DNA of 64,000 bases from Exophiala sp. HKRS030 (taxonomy: Eukaryota; Ascomycota; Eurotiomycetes; Chaetothyriales; Herpotrichiellaceae): positions 186,001 through 250,000 of the forward strand of contig JAHWDD010000011.1 in assembly GCA_023897205.1 (NCBI GenBank), in the 5' to 3' direction. This document shows positions 22,205 through 32,728 of the stretch, piece by piece. The translations under genes were made by a program, and so were the position numbers. Each line of letters begins with the position of its first letter. Within the stretch, counting starts at the first letter, position 1. The notes beneath the pieces were generated by a model. That model was given only the letters and a program-made list of their open reading frames with translations, was not told the DNA's origin and did not search any database.

Positions 22205-25099
22205 ATGTCGTCTGTTACTGCGAAAGCGATCGTCGTCCCTATCGCGTTGCCAGATAGGCCTCTGACATCGTCGGAGTCAAGATGCATCGAACTGGTAAAA
22301 GGATTCTCTCCAGAAATCCAACTACAGGCACAACGAGACATCAACGCGCCGCAGCATGCAAGTCTTGTCTCGTTGCTACAAAAATTGGCAGTTACGCTGG
22401 AGCAAGCCGGCGTCGGTCATCTCTCCGAGGCACTCTACGAGACCGTCGGCAGGTGTACCACTCCTGGTGACTTTGGCGGGTATGGTCTCGACACCGCAAC
22501 TCCGCTTACACCTTCGCAAGAAGACGACGTCGTGTTCTTGTGCTCGGCGTTCATCGAGGCCGTAAAGAGTGCGGAACGAGCGCGGTCCAAACCTCAGCCG
22601 CTGCGACACAGACCGAAAGGCAGGCGGCCCATGACCATGGCTGAGAAGGTGTTTGCGGCACACGAAGTCTCCCAGCGTGGGTACGTGAAGCCGGGGGACG
22701 TCATCCAGGTCGATGTCGACTGGATTTTGGCATCAGAACTCTCGTGGCAGGTAAGGAAAAGCGACAAGCTCTTCTCTGATTGTGTGGTCTCTCTCTCACA
22801 CCATGCCAACAGGGCATAGAGAGTGTCTACTCTTCCGTCGGAAGACCGGGCATTTTCCGCAACGACCGCTTCTGGCTGGCCGGCGACCATCGTGTAGAGC
22901 CGGACCTGTACGATCAACCCAAGGTCAAAAAACTGATCCAGTTGAGCGAGCGAGCTCAAAAAGATTTCAAAATGACCGACTTTCAAGGATTCAATGCACG
23001 TATACCGACCAGTCTAATTTTTGGGAACCAAGCAACTGCCTACCTACCTTCACCGAAGCGAAGACCACTGACTGACCTCTGATGCTCCTGTCGGAGTAAA
23101 AATAGTACACCATTCTCCATACCGAATTCGTCCGGGAAAGAGCACAGCCAGGCATGCTTTGTATTGGAGCCGACTCGCATTCCTGTTCGGCAGGCGCCGT
23201 CAGCTGTTTGTCTATTGGCATGGGTTCCACGGATGTTTGCATACCGCTCTTGACGGGTCAAACGTGGTTCACCGTGCCCAAGACGGTCAACATTCGCTTC
23301 ACCGGCAAGCCTCCCAGGGGAATCGGTGGCAAGGACACGATCCTCTACATCCTTAAAGAGTTCAAGCGGAACACGATCGCGGCGGATCGGGTCGTCGAGT
23401 TTACTGGGCCCGGGATCAAATATCTCTCTTGTGATGCTCGTTTCGCGATTGCCAACATGTGCACAGTAATGATCTTTTTTCCCCTTTGGCTTACTGGTAT
23501 TGTGCAAGCTAATCGTTACGCAGGAATTTGGAGCCATTACGGGAATTTTTGACTCTGACGAGCGGACGGTAGAATTTATCGAGCGGCGAAGAGTGAAAAA
23601 GCATCGAAGCAGTGCTACTTACTATAGAGCCGATGAGGACGCCGAATACGAAGCCTCTTACGAGATCGACCTCTCCAAGGTCGAGTCTTTGGTCGCCGTC
23701 TATCCCGCACCCGATGACGTGGTGCCCGTCAGTGAAGTGGCGGGTACTCGCCTTGACGGTACCTTTATCGGAGCTTGCACGACCGCCGAGGAGGACTTGA
23801 TCATCGCGGCGTTTGTGCTCCAGGCCGGTCTGGACAAGGGGATGGTACCGGTGGACTCGGGCCGGCGGATCGTGGTGCCGGGCTCCAAGCCCATCCGACA
23901 CAAACTAGAGAAGCTGGGACTCTTGGATGCATACGCTCGAGCCGGGTTCAAGGTTCGCGTCCCCGGCTGCAGCATGTGTGTTGGACAGGGGATCGACCAG
24001 GCTGGGCCAGGTGAGGTGTGGCTGACATCCCAAAACCGGAACTTTAAGAATCGCATGGGTCCAGGTAAGGACCATTGGTTTGTTTTGTTTTTGATCTTTT
24101 CAAGACAGACCTGCTGACATGGATGATTGATGGCAAGGCTCAATCGCGAATCTCAGCTCTGCCGCGACCGTGGCGGCATCGTCGTTTGGGATGAAAATCA
24201 CCGACCCCAGGCCACTTTTGGACGCCATTGACATGACTGAGCTGCAACGGTGTTTGGGGTATCTACCTTTTCCGAGTGAAAGGGTACCTTCGAAGGCGGT
24301 GGAAACCGTGTATGCCGAACCGTACGGGATATCGAATTCGGGGGCCCCATCATCTGGGACATCCGGGACAGATGAGGTTACCATTCCGTCTCCCGCCGTC
24401 TCAGGAGAGTCCCCGCCCATCGCCATCACCACCACCACCGCCCCCAAGATCATCCAGGGAAAGCCTTTGGTACTGGGAGATTTCATTGACACCGATGCAG
24501 TATGAACCCCCCCCACAAATCTTCTCCATTCCCTCTGTGACGTGCTCCGCTAACACAATGGCTCCCTGTTCTAGATCATTCCGTCCACCTTCCTCGCCGG
24601 CAACGGCACCGACGAAGGTCTCGGCGCGCATTGCATGGAATATTTCATGCCAGACTTTCGGTCCCGCGTACGGTCTGGGCAGAACATCGTCGTTGCCGGC
24701 GAAGGCTTTGGGTGTGGCTCGTCTCGTGACGTTGCCGTCAACGCCCTGCGAGGTGCCGGCGTCAAGTGCGTCATCGCAAAGTCCTTTGCGTTCATTTACG
24801 CCCGGAACCAACCCAACATCGGACTCTTGGGGTTTGTCATCACAGACGACAGATTTCACGAGCTGGTGACGAGCAACGAAGAGGCCGAGATGACGGTCGA
24901 TGTCGGTCGGGGTGTGGTGCGCGTCGCTGGGGAAGAATTTCCGTTCCAGCTGAGCGAGATGGAAAAGTCGTTGATTGCTGCTGGAGGTCTGGCGGAGGCA
25001 TTCAAGAAGTTTGGAAAGGGTGTGTTCGATGCCCTGTGCCAGCAGAGAGTGCCGACTCATAAGCCGTCCGTGAGAGATATTGAATCGGTAGTGAGTTAG
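22205..25099 (+). CDS. Aconitase-superfamily hydratase (isopropylmalate isomerase-like), large and small domains fused
   Basis: Six exons: 22205-22750, 22813-22995, 23106-23465, 23524-24064, 24138-24499 and 24575-25099; 838 residues. The [4Fe-4S] ligands are visible: Cys448 in IGACTTA and Cys512/Cys515 in [10 protein letters not shown]. The [10 protein letters not shown] block is at 264-273 and the swivel-domain [10 protein letters not shown] at 706-715. Large and small domains, separate in bacterial LeuC/LeuD or dimethylmaleate hydratase, are joined by a Ser/Thr/Pro-rich linker at about 590-645. The protein should add water to, or isomerise, a substituted maleate, aconitate or malate. There is no clear mitochondrial presequence, and it differs from the true Leu1, Lys4 and Aco1 types. 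Intron 2 must begin with GC (AAT|GCACGT) to keep frame. It is divergent from the lyase and is probably the step before it. Confidence 0.92.
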
Positions 25100-26082
25100 T
25101 CGTAATCATCTCTACTCTCAGTCATATCGAAGAGAACAAGAAGATAGTAGTCTGACCATTGACATGATTGACGAAACTTCGTGACGGCCAAGTTTTGACA
25201 CTCTCTGAAAGGCCAATGAAAGTGACAACAAGCCCTCCTGACTTGATACCAAAGCAAAGGGTGAGGTGTGCAAGCTTTGTCCAGGTATCCCCAATCACTT
25301 CATGATAGTACTCGTCCTCATCTTTAATTTCATACATTTCTCCATCTCCATCTTCCGCTTCAATTTCAATCATACCACTCAATAAGAGACCCACAATTTA
25401 TCATCAACAGTCGGTAATTCAAAGCTCACGTTGAACCACTATTAGCTAGTAGTCCAACACTAGCTGCTGTTCTTTTAATATTAAGTTTATACGGTTTAAG
25501 CTGATATATCCCGTGTTTGGTTTCCACGTACGCGTCACAAAATTTTCCATCCAGAGCTCCGGTTGGGTCCCCGACGAGACGAAACCCAAGGACATGGAGC
25601 ATGACGTGCGCCCGAATGATATGCATATGTTTCGTTCATGGAATGAGATCACAGGACTCATACTCGGTAGGTTTTCGAGGATATCTTCAGTCACAGCAGC
25701 AGCCCCATGCACGTCCCTGGCGGGAGCTTAGGGTAATGAACCAAGCAACCAACCGAGAACAGAACGCATTTCAAGTGAAGCCGAGAAGCGAGGCAATTAG
25801 CTCACTGAGAAACGTCTCGCACACACGTACCCCGTTCCGATGAATGTCGAAATGCTACAACACGTGGTAGACCAGACAAAGCTGAAAGTCTGCGGCATGC
25901 CATGTGGCAGCACTCCTGGATGGCTATTTGACAAAACAGCCGTTGGACAGTGGAGTGTGCGAGTACCATCGAAAAACAGAGTTTTCCGGCGGCGAGGAAC
26001 AAGAGATATAAAGTGTGAGGTGTCTATCCAACTTCACGCATGGCACGAGCATTCGCCCACGCATCGGACCGGCCTTCAAACA
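25100..26082. other. Intergenic region; promoter of alpha-galactosidase
   Basis: About 980 bp without a supported gene. An 81-codon in-frame extension upstream of the galactosidase ATG (from 25840) would bury the signal peptide and is therefore not used. I found no CCG-N4-CGG site here, which places the right edge of the putative regulon before this point. Confidence 0.5.
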
Positions 26083-27741
26083 ATGCTCGCAGGCATGGTA
26101 CCAAGTACGACCGCCGTCCTGATTTCCTTGGCCACACTTGCAGCCGCGTCTGTGGAATCACCATGGCTGTCCCCCAAACCCCCAATGGGTTTCAACAACT
26201 GGTCTCGCTTCCAGTGCGCCCTGAATGAATCTCTCTTCACCCAGACCGCCGACGCCATGCTCTCACGCGGCCTTCTCGCAGCGGGCTATGATCGACTCAA
26301 TCTCGACGACTGCTGGGCCTTGCATTCCCGCGCCGCAGATGGTTCGCTGCAGTGGGACCCTGTCAAATTCCCTCACGGGATCCCGTGGCTTTCAGACTAT
26401 CTGAAGCAGCGCGGATTCAAACTGGGCATCTACGGCGACTCGGGGAACAAGACCTGCGGCGGATACCCCGGGAGCTTGGGGTACGAGGCGTTGGACGCGA
26501 AGACCTTTAGCGACTGGGGGGTCGACTTTTTGAAACTGGACGCGTGCAACATGCCCTCAACCACGGGTGCGAAATACGACGAGTCGACCTACGCGCCCAT
26601 CTTCGAGAACTGGCACAATGTCCTCATAGCGCTACCGACCCCTCTCGTCTTCTCCGAGTCTGCCCCGGCGTATTTCTCCCGCGAAGCGAATCTCAGCGAC
26701 TGGCATCGAGTGATGTCCTGGGTGCCGGCGTATGGTGAACTGGCACGTCACAGCGCCGACATCGTCAACTTTGCCACCACCGGTGGCGGCGGCAGCGCCT
26801 GGGAGAGCGTCATGTACAACTACGGCGTGAACACGATGCTGGCGCGATATCAACGAGCCGGATTCGTCAACGACCCGGATTTTCTCATCCCGGACCATCC
26901 GGGACTGACCATGGATGAGAAACGCAGCCAGGTCGCGCTGTGGGCAAGTCTGGGTGCGCCACTGATCATCAGCGCGTGGATTCCCGGATTGAGCGAGGAT
27001 GAGATGGATTTGTTGACAAACACGCGGATCATAGCTGTAGATCAAGACACTTTGGGTCTGCAGGCGACGTTGGTGAGTCAGGATGGCGAATGGGACGTGT
27101 TGACGCGGAGCCTAAGTGGCGGGGAGCGGTTACTTACCATCTTGAACCGCGGTGAAAGCATGAGCAGCCACCAGGTCGACCTCGAGAGAGTAGGGCTGTC
27201 CTCCGCTGACAATTGCACGTACAGTGTGCAAGAGTTGTGGGGGGGTGGAATCAGCCAGGCCACGGGGCACGTGGAGGTCGGCCACGTACCGGCACATGGG
27301 ACCGCCATGTTGAAAATCGCGTCAGACGATACCACGTGCATGACGACGATACCGACAGGGATGGTCTTCAACACGCCGTCCGGCAATTGCCTGACCAACA
27401 ACGGCCTGGGGCTTCTCACGGTGTCGCCGTGTAATGCTGCCGATGGACAAGTTTGGCAGGTCCATCCCGACGGAAGCCTCAACACTCTGTCGCACAAGAC
27501 CGAATGCCTGACGAATGCAGGAAATCAGTCTCTGAGTCTGTCGACCTGTGAGCCGGGCGTCGCGGCACAGCAGTGGGTGAGCCATGTGTCGGGAAATCTG
27601 GTGAGCCTGATTTCTGGCGAGTGCCTCACAATTGGTGGTGCCGGCGCTGGGAGGAGAAATGTCCCGACACTGGCCGTGTGCCTTGACGAGATGAATGAGC
27701 AGATATTCGGGCTACCGAGTGGGGTCAATATCGTAAGCTGA
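26083..27741 (+). CDS. aglA: Secreted alpha-galactosidase (GH27) with C-terminal ricin-B lectin domain
   Basis: Releases terminal alpha-galactose from melibiose, raffinose or galactomannan. Intronless, 552 residues. The ATG at 26083 was chosen because it gives a classical signal peptide (residues ~1-22, cleavage near AAA-S). The GH27 barrel follows (PPMGFNNWSRFQC, LNLDDCWAL), with the nucleophile Asp153 in FLKLDAC and the probable acid/base Asp226 in ARHSADI. After a beta-sandwich, residues ~420-552 form a ricin-type trefoil (CBM13) with repeated QVW/QQW motifs and paired cysteines. This architecture matches Aspergillus AglA, about 545 residues; the symbol is by family resemblance. Several N-x-S/T sites are present. 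It is convergent with the acyltransferase. Confidence 0.93.
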   Translation: MLAGMVPSTTAVLISLATLAAASVESPWLSPKPPMGFNNWSRFQCALNESLFTQTADAMLSRGLLAAGYDRLNLDDCWALHSRAADGSLQWDPVKFPHGIPWLSDYLKQRGFKLGIYGDSGNKTCGGYPGSLGYEALDAKTFSDWGVDFLKLDACNMPSTTGAKYDESTYAPIFENWHNVLIALPTPLVFSESAPAYFSREANLSDWHRVMSWVPAYGELARHSADIVNFATTGGGGSAWESVMYNYGVNTMLARYQRAGFVNDPDFLIPDHPGLTMDEKRSQVALWASLGAPLIISAWIPGLSEDEMDLLTNTRIIAVDQDTLGLQATLVSQDGEWDVLTRSLSGGERLLTILNRGESMSSHQVDLERVGLSSADNCTYSVQELWGGGISQATGHVEVGHVPAHGTAMLKIASDDTTCMTTIPTGMVFNTPSGNCLTNNGLGLLTVSPCNAADGQVWQVHPDGSLNTLSHKTECLTNAGNQSLSLSTCEPGVAAQQWVSHVSGNLVSLISGECLTIGGAGAGRRNVPTLAVCLDEMNEQIFGLPSGVNIVS

Positions 27742-28447
27742 AGTCTTACGTGATTGTACTGTAGACGATCGTGGTTTGGCAAGAGAGCCACGAATAATAG
27801 ACAAGACACGTAGAGTACCCACCATGGTAGTTTGGACCATGGTACATAAGAGACCGGCGTTGGAAAAGGGGTCCGACACGCACCCGAAATAGGAAAATCT
27901 AGAGACAAAAAAATTCATGAGAAGACGTAAAGAATTCCGAGAAATTATGCATAAGATACGTAATTGAACTGTTCATCTATGGTACTCTACGAACAAAGTA
28001 TTTACTTGGTACAAATTGGGTATTCGGGCCAAGTCGTGTCATCAAATTAAGCACTAATATACTCGGTATACAAGACTATATCACGTAATATGGAGAAATG
28101 CTTAGGTCCTTAGTGATACTGTAGGGAGAAAGACAGGTGGTCTTTCCCAGCATGCTGTGATTGTATGATGAATGCGCGTGGGGTGTGAGTGCCTCTTCCT
28201 CCTAAAGAATCGCAGCCACTCGAGCGATATAATGAATACAATCAAGGAGGGTCTTAATTTGCCGGCAAGACGACACTTGGCTCGGCTACTTTCGTCGCAA
28301 CAAACCTGATTCGTTACTTCAATCTTGTGCGTTGTCATTTACCTGGTCAACATACGGGGAGTTGGCGGGTGACATCTGATCGTGATACTTTGATCAACTT
28401 CCCGTGGCATTCTGACCAAGAAAAAAATGATGCTATCAAAACCAAAA
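27742..28447. other. Intergenic region between convergent genes
   Basis: About 700 bp, AT-rich, with the 3' ends of both neighbours. No gene or repeat is seen. Confidence 0.5.
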
Positions 28448-30025
28448 CTACTTGAAAAACCAAGTCGATACTCTCCTGGCGACCGCCACCACTCTTTTGT
28501 CCACGCGGCTGAAATAATCGGCGCAGGCGAAAACGAGGACGTGCGCCAGGATCATCCCTGGGACGTGACCCCAAAAGCCATCCCCAAATAACTGGACACG
28601 AACACGAGGGTTGTACCATTGTCGAAGGACCATGATGAGGATGATCGGGTGCATGGCGTAGATCCCGAAACTTAGGTCCCCCACGTACTGACTGAAAGGG
28701 GTGTTCAAAGGAGTACGCAGAACAGGATAAGTGTCGAGGGCGAGGACCAACAAAAACCCGCCGATCCCCAAATAAAAATAGTCGTGAGCTCCCCGGTTGT
28801 CGGCGTACTGTGAAGGGGGAAGGCTGTGGAGGAACTTCCAAGGGAAATCTCCTAGGATCCCAAGGTTGTCACCTCCGGAGTTGGGTTGACCAAGCAAAAT
28901 CAAACCGGCGACGAGCATGGCGATGGATAAAATCTTTGATCTGTGGCTTTGAGACGGATGTGTTGCGGTCGTAAAACTATCATCCGAGGCTTCGTGTAAA
29001 GGACAAGGTCCGGTGGTGTCGGTGGTGGAAGTCGACGAGTTGGACGGCATACGTAGTTGAACGTACCCCCCGGATCTTCGAGGGGAGTGTTGCTGCCCCT
29101 GGTCCTGTTCTCTGGACAATGAAAAATCCGCAACGGCCATGCCCATCAAGAATTGAGCCACGTAAAGTTTGGTCCAAAAGTAACACGCACCGACCGCCAG
29201 CCAAGTCAAGGCCGCTCGTTTGCGATAACCCATCATGCAAGTGGCCAGGAGAAAAAGAAACAAAACCATGCTGCCCCTGATCTCGACGGGGATGGTCCAC
29301 ATTGGTCCCAGGTATTCATTCTGCAGAGTTCCGGCCCAGAAATACCCGTCCACCTCGACAAACGGGTTCATGAACCAGATCAACCGACCGAACCAGTCTC
29401 CTATTTGTTCCCACAAGGTGTTTTTCCCAAGTCGGTCGTCGCTGTACCCTCCGTCCCAACCCAGGCAGACCAATACCCCGGCGATGGCCAAGGCAAAGAT
29501 GGTCGAACCCCACAGACGCATACCTCGACGGAAGGTCGAACTGGCCAGACTCGTCAGTAGTTTCTCGTGGTCGTGGTGGTCGTGGTGGTTGTGTTGATTG
29601 CGATGATGGCGATGTGCTAGCCCGAGAAGACGATAACTCAGGACGTAACCGGAAATGACAAAGAACAAGGCCACCATGGATTTCGCGGCGACCACGACGG
29701 AAAGGATGGGTTGACGAGTGACGGAGAAGTGGAATTCGTCCCAACCGTGGGCCAGAAACACAATCCAGGCGGCGTAACCTCGAAGCGCATCGAGATATGC
29801 CGTCGGGGGTAGAGTGTCGGTTTGCTGTTCGCCATTACCACTACCATGGACGAGGCGTCCTTGGAATAACGTCTTTGGACTGCAGAACCGAGGTAGGTAA
29901 CCAGAGATGACGCGTCTGGAGGATGAAGAAGATTCGAATTGGAATCGATCTCGGAGAGCTTGGAGTGACGTGAGCTTGAATGACATGCTTGATTCTGTTG
30001 TTGTTTTCAAGACCGATTCGATCAT
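28448..30025 (-). CDS. Acyltransferase 3 family integral membrane protein
   Basis: Intronless, 525 residues from the ATG at 30025; an in-frame extension to 30109 begins with TTG and is ignored. The PF01757-type domain starts with YLDALRGYAAWIVFLAHGW at about residue 75, carrying the conserved Arg and the proposed catalytic His, followed by about ten hydrophobic helices. A His-rich loop (HRHHRNQHNHHDHHDHE) precedes helix 3, and a polar loop with Ser/Thr runs lies in the middle. Bacterial relatives O-acetylate surface sugars; many fungal copies are uncharacterised. The gene sits tail to tail with the alpha-galactosidase, but no functional link is evident. Acceptor unknown. Confidence 0.88.
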   Translation of the reverse strand: MIESVLKTTTESSMSFKLTSLQALRDRFQFESSSSSRRVISGYLPRFCSPKTLFQGRLVHGSGNGEQQTDTLPPTAYLDALRGYAAWIVFLAHGWDEFHFSVTRQPILSVVVAAKSMVALFFVISGYVLSYRLLGLAHRHHRNQHNHHDHHDHEKLLTSLASSTFRRGMRLWGSTIFALAIAGVLVCLGWDGGYSDDRLGKNTLWEQIGDWFGRLIWFMNPFVEVDGYFWAGTLQNEYLGPMWTIPVEIRGSMVLFLFLLATCMMGYRKRAALTWLAVGACYFWTKLYVAQFLMGMAVADFSLSREQDQGQQHSPRRSGGYVQLRMPSNSSTSTTDTTGPCPLHEASDDSFTTATHPSQSHRSKILSIAMLVAGLILLGQPNSGGDNLGILGDFPWKFLHSLPPSQYADNRGAHDYFYLGIGGFLLVLALDTYPVLRTPLNTPFSQYVGDLSFGIYAMHPIILIMVLRQWYNPRVRVQLFGDGFWGHVPGMILAHVLVFACADYFSRVDKRVVAVARRVSTWFFK

Positions 30026-31156
30026 TTTGGCCGCCGCTTGGTCGGCAGAAGAACGAGTGAACAAAACGGTTGGTAAATGCTGTAGTATGTGTGTTGTCGC
30101 GAATTTCAAGAGTCACATTGACATGACATTAGCAACGGTCTCTCGAGCGCATATGGACTGTAGGGCTCTGAGACATTCTCCTAAAGAGAGCGGGTAAGGA
30201 AAAGGGTATCGCTGCACACACTTGGTACAGTGTAGCTCTACATTTGCAACTGCACAGCAAGTTGAGAAAAGAGAGAAAGAAAGAAAAAGCCTCGAAAGCC
30301 ATTATCCCTTGGATCAAATGTCCAACGTCTAATGTCCGTCCAAAGGGTGTGTGTTGTGTCGCCCCGTGGCATGCATGACAGGGCACGCGTTTTCCCTTGA
30401 GCAAGGGATGTCCCGGACGTATTGTGAAGGAGTACGACAAGTACAACAACGGTCTAGGTAATATTGTAGGTACAATATTACGTGGAGAGCACGGTGTATC
30501 TGGGATCTGTGTGTAAGTTTGTTGTTGTATGTGGTCTAGAACGCACCGATCTTGTCAATTCTGACACTTTCAACACCCTTTGCACATAACTAGATTAGCG
30601 GCACCTGCCGTTCGTCCAAATACCTTTGATCTCAGGTCATAATTGTCCCTTGCATACGGGGTAAAATACCTACCTAGTGAAAAGGGAGGACAACGTTCTG
30701 TCAGTCTTCAGATATTTTTGGCTGACGATTTAGAAGTGGGGAACTAAGCCCAATGAGGAACATATTGCCTCTCAGTCGACGTGTTTGACATGTCGAATCT
30801 GACGAAGCAGAAAGTTGCACAAATTTTAAGTGATGGTGTAGACTAGTGACACAATGTGGCATGGTGTCAAGCCAAAAACCCCCCTTTTTTCTAATTATCT
30901 TCCATTGACTAGAGAAATTGAAAGAGCGAGAGGAGCAGATAGATAGACAGAAAAACCGAGGTGGAAAGGTCGGCTTCGACGGCGTACCTGGGGGTAGTGA
31001 GAGTGGATTCGATTATTGGGTCGTAAAGATTCATATTGATATTCATTACGGAGTATTCCATCCCAGAAACATGGATATTCAAGACTCGGCACTCCCCCAT
31101 CAAGTCACAGTCACGCTCCTCGTAAAAATGCTTGGTCCAACTTCCTCCTACAAAGA
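30026..31156. other. Intergenic region
   Basis: About 1.1 kb between the acyltransferase start and the peptidase stop, both on the minus strand. No supported gene. One TACGGAGTA copy lies at 31047-31055. Confidence 0.5.
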
Positions 31157-32728
31157 TCAAGCCAAAGCACCCATAGGATCCCAGAGTGGAAGTACCTTTG
31201 GCTTCTGGTCCAAAACATCTTTAATCTCTTTAGTCACGTACGATGGATCAACAACGACTTGATACACGAACTCGTCCATCCATTCATCCGTCATGACAAA
31301 GTAACCCTTCTCGCCCGCCGAATCACCCCAGCTGTTCATCACTCTCCACCTGACGCTCTTGCCTCCTTCGACCTGTACGGCCGTCAGGACCATGGCGTGT
31401 GTCATGGCGCTCTCCCCCGCCCGCAAGCGTTGACTCTTGCTCAAGCCCAAGTTAATGTTGAACGCGAGACCATAATCGTACAGGTTTGGATCCATGACTC
31501 CAGAGCTGGAGTTGCTGAATTTGCCAACGTCGCTGCCAAAGAACACGGGCAAGCCGGCCTTGAGCATCGCAATCGCCGCCTTTTTCATGGTCGCCATGTC
31601 GACATTCACATACGTAACCCCGCGACCACCAACGACGTTGCCCAGTCGATCGACGGTCAGTAATTGATTGTAGTTGTTGCGCGGGTCGTTGACCAGACTG
31701 AAGAGCTCACTCACGTTCGCACCTAGTGTTCGAACGAGCGAGGGTGAGGACATGTCTTTTGCGAATTCCAATGGTGTCTTGGTCACACTGTGGTACTTGT
31801 CATTCGCGTCATAGTATTCCCATGTGAATGTCTCATCGGGCTTGGGTGGTGGGCCAAGCATGAGGGTCAAGATGCCGTGGATTTCTTGCATCATCTTCGC
31901 CTTGACGGACACGAGTTCTGCTTCTTTATTTGGTCTGGTCTTGTCGCTTGCGGCCTTGCATTTGGCCACCATGTTTCGGAGGATAAGGCCGTCTTCTCTC
32001 AGCTTCGTCGTGATGATCGAGCTCATAGAGCCCGAGTTCATGGCGTTATAAGAGTCAGGGTATAGTTTCTGCGGGACCAGGCCGTACTTTGACACCAGAT
32101 TCGCAGCCATGTCCCATTGTCCTCCATCGTTAACGGGCGCGGACAGCAATTCTTGAATCAGTCTGCTCTCGAGATCTTCGTCCGCGGTGTCGATAATCTG
32201 CTCGAGGAAATAGTTGGCTTTCTCGAGTTTGTCCCAGAAGAACAAGTACGACTGGGACAATTCAAACTCTTTCAGGTTATATTTCTTCATGATAGGCACG
32301 CGGAGGACATTGGTCGTCGCAAAGAGCCAGCATCGGCCGCTTGATCTTTGATTTGTAACAGGCGATCCTTCAAAAGGGATCTTGATGTTGAAGGTCTGTG
32401 TATCGGCGAGCGTCGATACTTTGTTCGAGACAATCGTTCGCACATCGTTGGACAAGAGTGCATTCAGCGCGAGGCGGTTCTTGGGGTCTGAGAGGAGGTG
32501 TTTCTCCCAGTTCGTGGTGGTACTGAGGGACAGGCGTGGGTCGGTCGAGTGCGTCGATGGGATCCCCTTTTCATGCGACACATGGACATATGAGTGTTCT
32601 TGTTCGTCGAGGAGGTCTACACGGCGAATGCTGCGAATTTGCTGAGTGAGTGCCTCGATGACTGCATCGTCCTGAGCACTGCGGGCACGCGGCCGCGGGC
32701 CAGCGCGGGAGGATTGGGCGTTTCCCAT
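31157..32728 (-). CDS. Bleomycin hydrolase (peptidase family C1B)
   Basis: A cytosolic papain-like aminopeptidase that forms a hexameric barrel and in yeast (Lap3/Gal6) hydrolyses bleomycin and homocysteine thiolactone. Intronless, 523 residues. The catalytic residues are visible: Gln127 and Cys133 in the NQRSSGRCWLFA region, His444 in AMTHAMVL and Asn465 in MNSWGDSAG. The N-terminus MGNAQSS matches a myristoylation signal (Gly2, Ser6), and about 70 extra N-terminal residues precede the conserved core. The C-terminus WDPMGALA is the arm that sits in the active site in this family. The start at 32728 has CCCATGG-like context on the complementary strand. Confidence 0.95.
   Translation of the reverse strand: MGNAQSSRAGPRPRARSAQDDAVIEALTQQIRSIRRVDLLDEQEHSYVHVSHEKGIPSTHSTDPRLSLSTTTNWEKHLLSDPKNRLALNALLSNDVRTIVSNKVSTLADTQTFNIKIPFEGSPVTNQRSSGRCWLFATTNVLRVPIMKKYNLKEFELSQSYLFFWDKLEKANYFLEQIIDTADEDLESRLIQELLSAPVNDGGQWDMAANLVSKYGLVPQKLYPDSYNAMNSGSMSSIITTKLREDGLILRNMVAKCKAASDKTRPNKEAELVSVKAKMMQEIHGILTLMLGPPPKPDETFTWEYYDANDKYHSVTKTPLEFAKDMSSPSLVRTLGANVSELFSLVNDPRNNYNQLLTVDRLGNVVGGRGVTYVNVDMATMKKAAIAMLKAGLPVFFGSDVGKFSNSSSGVMDPNLYDYGLAFNINLGLSKSQRLRAGESAMTHAMVLTAVQVEGGKSVRWRVMNSWGDSAGEKGYFVMTDEWMDEFVYQVVVDPSYVTKEIKDVLDQKPKVLPLWDPMGALA

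Noticed and set aside
25840..26082. In-frame N-terminal extension of the alpha-galactosidase
   Set aside because: Would bury the signal peptide and has no homology; the ATG at 26083 gives a normal secreted enzyme.
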